From: Escallonia rubra
Lineage: Eukaryota > Streptophyta > Magnoliopsida > Escalloniales > Escalloniaceae
Assembly: GCA_033065855.1 (NCBI GenBank)
Contig: JAVXUO010002281.1
Coordinates: 1 to 64,000 of the forward strand
DNA: 64,000 nt
Reading direction: 5' to 3'
Positions 22,712-32,867 of the stretch are shown one piece after another. The translations under genes and the position numbers were made by a program. The first letter of the stretch is position 1, and every line of letters begins with the position of its first letter. The notes beneath the pieces were generated by a model that searched no databases, had not been told where the DNA came from, and saw only the letters and a program-made list of their open reading frames with translations.

Positions 22712-23070
22712 CACATTGTCTCAATAGATCTTTGTCCACACTTAAGTATAATTTACGACTAATTCTATACTTTACAAAATCTCTTCGGGCTAGGCCTCTG
22801 AGAGAGGCGAAAAAGGGAAAAATGCCCTACGCCACTACAACTCTCTCCCGTCTCCCTCTCTGTCACCCTGCCAGTTTTCCCGAGTGGTGATGAGGTAGTT
22901 TTAATCCTCAATTTGCTTAGGATTTCCGTGGGGTTTCTTGGTGGCAAAGGTGAGTTGGACGGTGATTGTCAATGAATTGCAATTGTTCCTATTAAGTACC
23001 CACATTTCTTTTGGCGCCGGAGTTCCGTTGAGATTTTGATGAAGGGTAAGCTGTTAGAATCCTTGGGGCT
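22712..23070. other. Unassigned stretch left of the foldback element
   Basis: Contains CT-rich text at 22840-22880 and TTTTGGCGCCGGAG at 23016, which resembles TTTTTTGGCGCCGAAG at 25142. The two may be parts of one sequence split by the foldback insertion. No gene is supported. Confidence 0.35.
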
Positions 23071-23079
23071 CTTTTTAAT

Positions 23080-24665
23080 GGGTTAATTATAAAACTGTCC
23101 CCTGAGGTTTACACGTTTTTGCACTTTGCTCCCCGTGTTTACAACTTTTGCAATATTGTCCCCTGAGGCTGACAAAACCATTGCAAACAGCTCCAAAATT
23201 GGATGGCCGTCTAAATTCGGACGTTAAGTCAGCATGTGCTGTGCACATGCCATTTTGGCATGGGTAGATCTGTCATTTCGCATAGTGTTAAATGCAAAAC
23301 TGTCCCCTGAGTTTACACATTTTTGCAAATTGCTCCCTGTGTTTTCAACTTTTGCAATAATGTTCCCTGACTTTGACAAAAAATTGCAAACGAGTCCAAA
23401 ATTAGATTTTCATTTAAAATTGGACGTTAAATCCGTATGTAATGCGCGCATGCTTTTTGGCATGTGAATATCTGTCAATTTTCACCTCATCTCCCTTTTC
23501 ATTTAAAACATTTGTAACTATTGTTGCCATAATTGTAGTTTATCACATGTAAGTAGAAAATAAATTCTACACCTTATAAAACTCTACTTAATCAATGTAT
23601 CATCATATTAGGATTTAATTTTAACTATTAACACCTTAAAAATACTTTAATATGTATAAAAGAATGTAAAATATTTTTATAAATGAAGTCATATCACTTT
23701 GTAAATTATTTTTGAAAGATCTTTATTTATGAATTATATATTTTTGATTTACAATTTTCAATTTTAAATTTAAAGTCAACTTTCATTTATTATTCTCAAT
23801 TTAAATTTAAAAACATAGAGAAAGGGAGATGGGATGAGAATTGATAGATATTTCCATGAGGTTTAAATTTAAAGTCAACTTTTTGGCATGGAAATATCTG
23901 TCAATTCTCATCCCATCTCCCTTTCTCTATGTTTTTAAATTTAAATTGAGAATAATAAATGAAAGTTGACTTTAAATTTAAAATTGAAAATTGTAAATCA
24001 AAAATATATAATTCATAAATAAAGATCTTTCAAAAATAATTTACAAAGTGATATGACTTCATTTATAAAAATATTTTACATTCTTTTATACATATTAAAG
24101 TATTTTTAAGGTGTTAATAGTTAAAATTAAATCCTAATATGATGATACATTGATTAAGTAGAGTTTTATAAGGTGTAGAATTTATTTTCTACTTACATGT
24201 GATAAACTACAATTATGGCAACAATAGTTACAAAATTTTTAAATGGAAAGGAAGATGAGGTGAAAATTGACAGATATTCACATGCCAAAAAGCATGCGCG
24301 CATTACATACGGATTTAACGTCCAATTTTAAATGAAAATCTAATTTTGGACTCGTTTGCAATTTTTTGTCAAGGTCAGGGAACATTATTGCAAAAGTTGA
24401 AAACACAGGGAGCAATTTGCAAAAATGTGTAAACTCAGGGGACAGTTTTGTATTTAACACTATGCGAAATGACAGATCTACCCATACCAAAATGGCATGT
24501 GCACAGCACATGCTGACTTAACGTCCGAATTTAGACGGCCATCCAATTTTGGAGCTGTTTACAATGGTTTTGTCAACCTCAAGAGACAATATTGCAAAAG
24601 TTGTAAACACGGGGAGCAAAGTGCAAAAACGTGTAAACCTCAGGGGACAGTTTTGTAATTAACCC
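23080..24665. mobile_element. Foldback transposon with two 779-bp arms
   Basis: The whole element is an inverted repeat. Arm 23080-23858 is mirrored by 23887-24665, with a 28-bp centre. Ends are GGGTTAATTA. The flanks carry a perfect 9-bp TSD, CTTTTTAAT at 23071-23079 and 24666-24674, pointing to Mutator-type transposition. Within each arm the outer ~200 bp (AAACTGTCCCCTGAGGTTTA, then GCAAACAGCTCC) recurs as a diverged second copy (from 23293: AAACTGTCCCCTGAGTTTAC, then GCAAACGAGTCC). It has no coding capacity. Confidence 0.95.
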
Positions 24666-24674
24666 CTTTTTAAT

Positions 24675-25909
24675 TGGTTTTGTGGTGGGTTTCGAGGGTA
24701 GGTTTTATGCCGTCGAATTTGTTTATGTTGTGTTGTCGCGGGTTGGTGAAAGGTTGGTGAGTTTAGATCAAGGCTCTTTCTTCTAGGGCTTATTTTTTCC
24801 CCTCCCCTCAGCTGTTCCCCATTCCCCCTTGATCTAAAAAAGTTGGTTGGTTGAGTTTGTAGGTGGTTTGTTGGTTGCGTTTGTTGATGGATCTCGGTGG
24901 TTATGATCGTTGATTTTGATGGTGAGGCCAAGGCAATAGTCGATTGCAGGGAGTTCCTCCGATTGAAGTTGTTGAGAGGGGCCAAGGTTGTTTCTAGTGC
25001 TTTTTCTAGTTTTGGTTGGGTTTTCTGTTGGGTCAAGGTGGTCGGCCGGTGGTTGTGTAGAGATGCGAAGAGCTTCTGCGAGTTTGTGTTTTGTTTAGTC
25101 TCCTCTAGGGTTCGGCCGTAGAGTGATGGCCGAAAAATGTGGTTTTTTGGCGCCGAAGTAGTGCGCGAGGATCGAGGACAAGTTACAGCGACAGAAACAC
25201 GTGTCTAGAATTGCGCTCGAGGCTAACAGAGAGTTGGTGTTGCTTAATTGGTTGTTTTCTTTGTCTTTATCATTTTTTAAAGTTATCTAGTTTTTAGTTA
25301 GTTTTGCCTTTTATTTAGCTCGTTATGTCTAGCTAGTTAATTTATTCTTTTTTTTATCTTGTTTTCTTTTGGTTGCTCACTTGGATGGGGATGTCATCCT
25401 TTAGTTTATCTTTTACCTTTTGGCTACTCCATATATACTCGGTCTCAAAACATGTTCTGGTATATATTCATGAATTTTCTCATAATTTTTCACTCTATCT
25501 CTAAAAGCATGAAGATAATGAGACTCTTTTAGGCATGGCATCAATAATTGATGCACTAATATGATTTGTTTTGTGATATTCACATGCTTATATATGTGAC
25601 ATTCCTCTAACCCCATATATAGTTGAGCATTGGATTTATTATTTTTCTTTTGTTTACTACTAATAGAAATACAATTAATGCTTTAAGGGTAATATTACAA
25701 AGCCGTCTCAACTTGATTGTTTCAGTTACAAACATCTGTAAGAGCTTAAATGCAGGTTTTCAAGATTCAGTTGTCCAAAATATAAGGACTGGGTCAGTCT
25801 TCTAGAGATCCATTTGCTCAACGTATCCAGGCATCAGAAGAAAACTTTGCCAAAAATTTTGCTTCTACTAGTGGATTACTTCTTGCTAACATAGCACCAA
25901 CTTCAAATT
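24675..25909. other. Unassigned, with a small open frame
   Basis: A 74-codon plus-strand frame at 24897-25121 (MVMIVDFDGEAKAIVDCREF) lies in GC-richer DNA and looks like a gene or retroelement gag-type fragment. I cannot assign it. The remainder is T-rich with nothing supported. Confidence 0.3.
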
Positions 25910-27274
25910 TACTTCCTCTGTCCTAAAAAAAATTGATCATATGTTTTTTGGTTTATCCCAAAGAAATTGATTAGTTTCAAATTAAGAAAGATTCTATAGT
26001 TTTTTTTGGGCTAATTACACATATGTCCCTGAGGTTATGGGGTAATTACAGGTAAGGACAATAGTTTGGACAAATTATACTTATGTCCGTTGACCAAACA
26101 GAATCTTAAAAACCCTAACGGTTTTGATGAAAAGACTTTATTACCCCTAAGTTTTAACCTTATTTTTTTAAATGCCATTACTTCACCTTTTAAAAAAAGA
26201 AAAAGAAAGATTAATGCCAAACTCTAAACCCTAATTTGCTAAGGTTACAATTTCCCAATCCCTCACCGCCGGCAGTTCCCTTCTCTCACGCCAGCAGCCC
26301 CCTTCTCCGCCGGCAGTCCCCTTCTCCACCGACAATCCCTTATGTTCTTCCCCGAACAAAGCAATTCCACGGCAGCCCCCCATCGTCGCAAACAGATACA
26401 CCCGTCACCGACCACCCGAGGCTCTATCGCCCCCAGTCCCCTTATGTTCTTCGCCGAAAAAAATAAATCCACCCGTCGCCGACCATCCAAGACTCCATCG
26501 ATCGCCCCCCCATCTCCTTCTGTTCTTTACCGACAAAAAATGATTCACCGCAGCCCCCTGTCCCCTTTTGTTCTCTCTCAATCGGCCGGTGTGGGTGGGT
26601 TGACCAAAATTCACAATTTTTTTAACTAACCTGTTTATCCTGCTTATTCGCATATTCACAAATTTGAACTAACCTGCTAATATTGAAACCCTAATTTGCA
26701 AATTAGGGTTTTCAAAGCCTAATTGGCAGTTTGAGAAATTTTGATGAAATGGATTGCAAAGATATAACAGATCAAGATTTTAAAACCCTAATCTATAAAT
26801 TAAAGCTTAAAATCTTAATTTAAAATTTTTAAAAATATTCCGTATATACATCACAAGGGGTTGTGTTGTCATTTTTAAAATACAAATTGATGACATCATA
26901 AAAAAGTACACTTTTTGGATGGAACCCTGACAGATGGACACGGGTGATACATTTGAAACACTTTTGGTCACAGAATGTTACATTTTGAAACTTTGTGTCC
27001 TTGACTGTAATTACCCCCTAACCTCAGGGACATAGGTGTAATTAGCCTTTCTTTTTTCATGTTTGCACTTTTTATACTGTTTTTTCTTCTTCTAATTATC
27101 TCTTTGTATTTAATCCTCTAACAACTTACTTTCTCTCTCTTGAGTCTTGACCCACTTTTCTCTTGACATTCTCTCTCTCTCTCTGAGTAGAATGAAAAAC
27201 TCATAAAATATAACTTAGATCATAAATAAGCGTGCAAGTCAAACATGACCAAATAATTTGAGACGAAAGAAGTA
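25910..27274. mobile_element. Stowaway-like MITE split by a MULE
   Basis: The left half 25910-26007 begins TACTTCCTCTGTCC and the right half 27048-27274 ends GACGAAAGAAGTA. Together they give the TA-flanked CTCCCTCCGTCCC-type end of Stowaway elements, with roughly three-quarters identity between the ends. The MULE at 26009-27047 sits inside, so the MITE is the older insertion. Confidence 0.6.
26009..27047. mobile_element. Mutator-like element, same TIR family as 5304-6739
   Basis: Ends GGCTAATTACAC run inward through ATGTCCCTGAGGTTA and GGGTAATTACAG. The right arm (minus) continues TCAAGGACAC, AAGTTTCAAAATGTAACA, closely like the left arm of the element at 5304. The TSD is an imperfect T-rich 9-mer (about 7 of 9). 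The interior 26250-26600 is C-rich with repeated TTATGTTCTTC and GCCGAAAAAA text, open in several frames but unrecognised. AAACCCTAATTTGC motifs match those of the sister element. Confidence 0.8.
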
Positions 27275-27921
27275 TTACATAGATAGAGGTCACAATATCA
27301 TGGTGTCGCACGCTGCTAATTTTCTCTAACCTTGTGATCCCTATCGTGGCACGTGGATTACGTGCTTGAGTAAGCTCTGGTGACCTTCTACATGCTTGTT
27401 GGAGAGAATGGATCAATCTTGTGAATGAATTTTGAGGCAGAATGAATAGGCTGCTAAAACAACTATAAATTATTGTATTACTTTAGCTTTCTGTAGAGGA
27501 TGTGTAAGAATTTTTTTTTTCTTTCTTAAGATCCAAGCAATTAGCCATTTGCACAACCTAAAGAGATCCAAGCGCGGTCCTTATATCAAATTCTAGGCCA
27601 AACCGAACAGAATGGGTTCGTAGGGCATGAAAACAAAATGTAACCCCTAGTTTCTTCTCTCGAATTTCATAATGGGCAAAATTTGTTATTACCATTATGA
27701 GTTTGGGCGAGACTAGTTTTTTGTGGGAGTCTATTCAGCAAAAGTTTCCACAAAAAGATTTGAACTTTCTAGGAAGGACATAGTCTCCATAAGGCTTTTC
27801 AAACTTTAGCACGAACATACTTCCCCAAAAACCAAGAGGCGTCATGGGATTTTGTGTTTCGATCTCCTTTAAATGAAAATATTGCCACACTGATGCAACT
27901 GAGAATTTCCTGAAGTGTGTG
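27275..27921. other. Unassigned stretch
   Basis: A 68-codon minus-strand frame (27735-27941) runs into the hAT insertion and has no recognised family. Nothing else is supported. Confidence 0.3.
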
Positions 27922-27929
27922 CTTCCAAA

Positions 27930-28916
27930 TAGGGATGACAATAAGATCCGTATCTGGTGGATCTCCGACCCGCCCCGATCTGTTATGAGCAGATTATCTT
28001 GACTTTGACCGGGTCATGGGGGCGGGTATGGTAATTTTTAAAAAAATTCGTAGCGGGTTATGGTCGGGTATGGTATTATGTCCAAACCGCCCTGGTATCC
28101 GACCCGCCCGTGACCCGCACCCGCCCTGATTTACTAACCATATGCATCACTCAATTCTAGCCGTTCATCCTAAGCTATATACATGAATTCCCTCAAACCC
28201 TAAATTTCCTATCTCCTCTCACTCTCTAGCCTCTGCCGACTAACGAACCAAGACCCCAGGCACAGTTGCCTTGTCGCTAAGCCGTTACGCCGCTGCCAGA
28301 TTTTCCCTCCTACGACTTGCCATCTCTGCCAACATACCCCGTCGGCACCGACGCCTCTTTCTCTTTCTCTCCCTCTCCCTGCACGGTCAGTGGTCAGCCC
28401 CCACGGCTCCACCCAATTGGCCACCCACCACCTACCAGGTGACTAAAGCACCAAACATGTCCACCTCTACCTTTAACGGTATTCTCCTGGCATTGATTCT
28501 AATTTTAGATCCCGAATCTGTGTGAAGCACTCTGCTCATAGCGGTGAAATGTCGGAATTCAATTGAGAGATTGGTTCTTCCTAAACCTTGATTCTTTCCG
28601 GTTGAGTTTATTTTCGCGGTTCAATCTTTGTGAACGAACGTAGAAGTTCACGAAACTAGTTTTCCAATTTCCATCTTGAATGTGTGTGGTTTTCCGAAGT
28701 GCAGAGAGGATATAATTTGGTTTCTCAGTTTGCAATTCATACTAGCCGGGGCGGGGACGGGTTTTCTAAACTAGCTTAGGGTCGGTTATGGTATTACAAT
28801 TACATGACCCGGTGGCGGGACAGGGCGGGACGCGATTTCAAGACTACCGGGGGGGGGGGGGGGGGGGTTACGGATTTTATAAAATCCGTATCCGACTTGT
28901 CTCATTGCCATCCCTA
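27930..28916. mobile_element. Non-autonomous hAT element
   Basis: Ends TAGGGATGACAAT and ATTGCCATCCCTA are flanked by a perfect 8-bp TSD, CTTCCAAA at 27922-27929 and 28917-28924, as in hAT transposons. Subterminal DNA is rich in GACCCG/CGGGT. The middle (28150-28530) includes an 84-codon frame from 28271 that is not recognised and may be a captured fragment. A run of 19 G lies at 28849-28867. No transposase is present. Confidence 0.92.
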
Positions 28917-29027
28917 CTTCCAAATCAAGTGGCCCGGATAGTTTTCTTTTGAAACTATTATGGCATGGATCAATTTCTCAATTGCATTCTAGGAAAAGTG
29001 AGTCAATCGGGATATTCCATGAAGAGT

Positions 29028-32000
29028 TGTGTGATACCCCGAAAATACCGAAAATTAATCTAACCGCGAGTTTGATTAATTAAGGGGTGCTATTTTTATT
29101 AAGTAGCAATATGTTGGTAATGATTAAGTGTTAGGGAGCTAAATAGGGGGTTAGTGTAGTTTTGGTGTTAAAATGTAATTTTGGAATTTATGGTGAACGG
29201 GATGCATATTTTTATTAAATAGTGTCATTTCACTGATAATGAGGTGCTAGGGGGCTAAAGGAGGGATTATGGTGATTTTGGGGTCAAATTGTAATTTTCT
29301 AAAGTCGAGGAGTCAAAATGCAATTTTGAGAACTTGAGGACTATTTTGCAAATTCCAAAAATTAGGCCTTATGTATCATGTTTTCAGGGATTTTGGTGTA
29401 AGGAGATGCCACCTCATGTGGTGACTAATCTCATATTTTTATATGATTTTAATTGGTTTTATCCTAATTGGAAAGAAAAAAAACAAAACGAAAGGGGAAA
29501 CCTTTCCCTTTCGGGGAAGAAATAAGGACAAGAAGAAAGAAGCAGAAAAGAAGAACAGGAAAAGAACAGAGAGAAACAGAGAACAGAAGGAGAAGGGTAG
29601 AACTTCGGGAGAGAAACAGGAGAAGTTAGGGGGATTCCTTCGAAGGTAATCCCTTGTTTTTCAAGTTGTAATTCCATTGCGTGAATCAGTGTAGGTGTCG
29701 GGTGCACTGTAAACGGAGGTGGAGCACTGAAGGCTTCGTGGGTGTGTGCAGGTGTGAGTTCATGTGTTTTAGGGTGTTCCACGTGGGGATTAGGGGGAAT
29801 AAAAGCTTGGGCCTTAGAGTGTAATGTGAAAATCAGTGTGTTTTGGGGTCGTGAGTGTGTTTGTGTGCACTTCAGTGTGTGCCGTGTGTGTGTGTTTTGA
29901 GTTTGTGGGCTACGGGTGAGATGGTGTGTGTTAATTAAGTGTTAAAATGTGTGTTTAAGTGTGTGTAAAGTGTAATTAAGGTGATATAATGCATTCATAA
30001 CAACTTGGAATGGATTGGAGATGAATTAGTTAGTGGCTATGAAGTGGATGTGGGATGAACACCACGGCTGAAGGAAGAAGAAAGTGTGTGTGGAAAAAAG
30101 GTGCAGTAGTGTGTGCCTTTGATTTGAATAGTGACTGTAATTGTCACTAAAGATAGAATTCTTTTAGGCAGTTTCCTCACGAATTTTTATAAATGATTTG
30201 GGACATAATTGGACAAAGTGCCAAACTGTAACCCCAGTTATTTTTGAGAGACCTACATCGTGGGAAAATATCAGATTTTTCCGAGGTCGGGAAGGTGGGT
30301 TAACCGCTGCGGGAACTTTAAAACCTTTCAGTGAAAATTAAAATATTAAACGAGCACGGTTTCGTGTGAAAATTTTATGAGAAACCTAGGATGTTGGGAA
30401 GTTCCATTTCCCAGGATTTTGGGCCATTCCGAAGTCGTTAGCTATTTTTAGCCGACTGGGCTTTTAAGCGCTCGGTCCGGATACCGGTTCGAAAATTTTG
30501 GGCGAAAATTTTGTAAAATACTTTTTAGCTCAAAAATGAATTCAGGAGGATTAAAATAGCCTTTTAAAGCACTTTTGAAAATTTTCTTATGCCGGGAACC
30601 CTCATGGGGCATTTTTGGTAATTTACCACCCGGAGAGGGGTATTTTGGTAATTTCCCGATAAAGTTTTTCAAAGGATCTTTTAGTCTGGAAAGAGTTGTA
30701 AAACACATGAAAGGTTGTATTGAAGCTGATTTGGGGCGTTGGGGGTGATAGTGAACCCCCGGGGGCATTTCGGTAATTTGCCGCCCAGAGGGGGTATTTT
30801 GGTAATTTTTTCTATAAAATTTTCCGAATGACTTTTAGTTCTAGAAGGGGTGTAAGACACCCAAAAGGTTGTTTTAAAGTTGTTTTGAGATGTTTGTTGG
30901 GGCGATGGCTGCCAGAGGGTATTTTGGTAAATTGCCACGTTTGCGCTAAATTTTAGGGAACGTGCGTAATTAAGCGTTCGGAGTTGTGGGAAGTGAGGAG
31001 TGGTGTTAATACTTTAAATAACGGAAGTGATTAATGTGGAGGCGTCGATAAGGCTGGATTAATGATCCAGTTATTAGACTGGATTAACAAGCTGTCATAA
31101 GACGCTATAGACGATTAAATAGGAAGGGGTAGAATAAGAAGTGTGTATATGTTGAATGATGACTAACGATCAGGGTATGATTTGACTAGGTGATACAGCT
31201 CGTTGCGATCAAAGATTGCGAGTTACTTCGGCTATAAGCCAATTAGGTAAGGACAATGCGGTTCTGATATGCTAATTCATTATTCGATTAGTATGCCATG
31301 TTGATGACGTGTTGTTGGATTCTTGTCGCTATGATTGGACACCGGTAGTCATTGTGACCGGTATATGCATATTTGAATTGTGCTGTTGAGGACTTCGGGT
31401 AAAATAAATTCCCTTGGTCCGCCCTGTTGATAGAATTTAATGAGGATGATACGTGTCCTAGTATGCTATGATTCGATTCGATTAGCATACCTGAAGTCGA
31501 TGATGATATTGTGTAGGGGTTGTTGTGTGGTGGTTGTGAGATGCTGGCAATTATTGATAGTCGATATCTCTTCTCTTTGAGAACACTATTGAGGACTTGT
31601 GGGCAACTTCTCCCGAGTCCGCCCCATCGTTGATGATGATGCTGTAGAGATCGTTGCGTTGTTGTTGTGAAATGTCGGCACTTATTGATAACTGACATTT
31701 CTCTTATGTAAGAATGTTGTTGAGGGCTTACAGTAATCTTCTCCCAAGTCCGCCATGTTGATGATGTCACGTTGAACTCTTGTTGTTATGTCTGAACACC
31801 GGTTGATCTTTTGATCCGGTATTTCTTGTTGAGCTGTGTTGTTGAGGACATAAGGTGGAATAAACTTTCCCTTAGTCCGCCCCGTTGATGAAGTCTTGTT
31901 GTTTGGCTGTAACGTGGTTAGGGAAAGCACTCTAAATGAGTTCCCTGCTTGTTGACAGTGTCTCTTCTATTTACTTAAGACTGAGATGAACATCCCGTAA

Positions 32001-32852
32001 AATGGGACATCAATATAAGGAGGATGGCCTATGAATTATAATCACTGGCCAAAGAGGATGAATGTTGCTCGAGTAGAGTCTATCGTGTCTGGTCGAGTCA
32101 TGTCCGTCGTGTCCATGTGCATTGCATTTGAATTTCTTTCGATATTGATGATTTTAATGATTTGTATTTCAATGATGTTTATCTTTATGACCTTGGATTT
32201 TTGGTTCACTTGCATTGTCGGTCAGTCAGTCCAGTCCATGAGGATGTGGCATTAATGCTGTTCTGTTGGGCCTTAAAGCCGCTCAGTCTAACGAAAGAAA
32301 AATTATCGTTTGACAATTATGTTGATGTCAAAAATTTATTGGAACTCTTGATTCATTTCTATCGTTGAGATGATTATTATTCCTCCGAGTCACTTGAATC
32401 ATTTGTATACAATACTCCTCGTGTTGTCTTTACTGGGCGATTTACGCTCATTCTTTATGTTGTATTGTGCACGCCATAAGGTTGATTAAGGAGAACTTAC
32501 TAGAAAGGAAAAAGACACAAGCTAGAAAAGTTGAGCAAGGGGATCAGCTGTGTGAGGTACGACCATCTAGGAATGGTGGGATAAAGATTGAGTTGCGAGA
32601 TAGGTTGTTAAGAGTCCTACGACTACAGTCGTATATTAGGTTGTAAACCTTCATGTTGTTTAAAGACTTGAAAGTCTTTCGCTGCAGTATGATGTATGTT
32701 TGTAAGAAATTTTTGTAAGGACGCAATTTAGAGCGTCTATTAATGATGTATGAGTATGAGGATGTAGTTGCTCTGTATTCATCACAGGGTTTTGAATGTG
32801 ATTATGGTTGATAACTCAGCCCAGTGATGTCACCTGGGTTGAGGGTGTCACA
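29028..32852 (+). repeat. 5' LTR of the gypsy element (3,825 bp)
   Basis: Starts TGTGTGATACCCCG and ends GGGTGTCACA, immediately before the primer-binding site. It is very long for a plant LTR. It contains a degenerate series of ATTTTGGTAATTT/GGCATTT modules (30600-30940). It also has four diverged copies of a GTTGAGGAC...AGTCCGCCC...GTTGATGA module (about 31385-31890). It has no intact gene. A few percent of bases differ from the 3' LTR. Confidence 0.95.
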
Positions 32853-32854
32853 AG

Positions 32855-32867
32855 TTGGTATCAGAGC
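32855..32867 (+). promoter_or_regulatory. Primer-binding site (initiator tRNA-Met)
   Basis: TTGGTATCAGAGC, the standard plant LTR-retrotransposon sequence complementary to the 3' end of initiator tRNA-Met, lies two bases after the LTR end. Confidence 0.93.

Noticed and set aside
31288..31770. 160-codon minus-strand frame present in both gypsy LTRs (also 39401-39883)
   Set aside because: It is antisense across the repeated LTR module, has low-complexity composition and no known motif. It stays open in both LTRs because the LTRs are young copies of each other.
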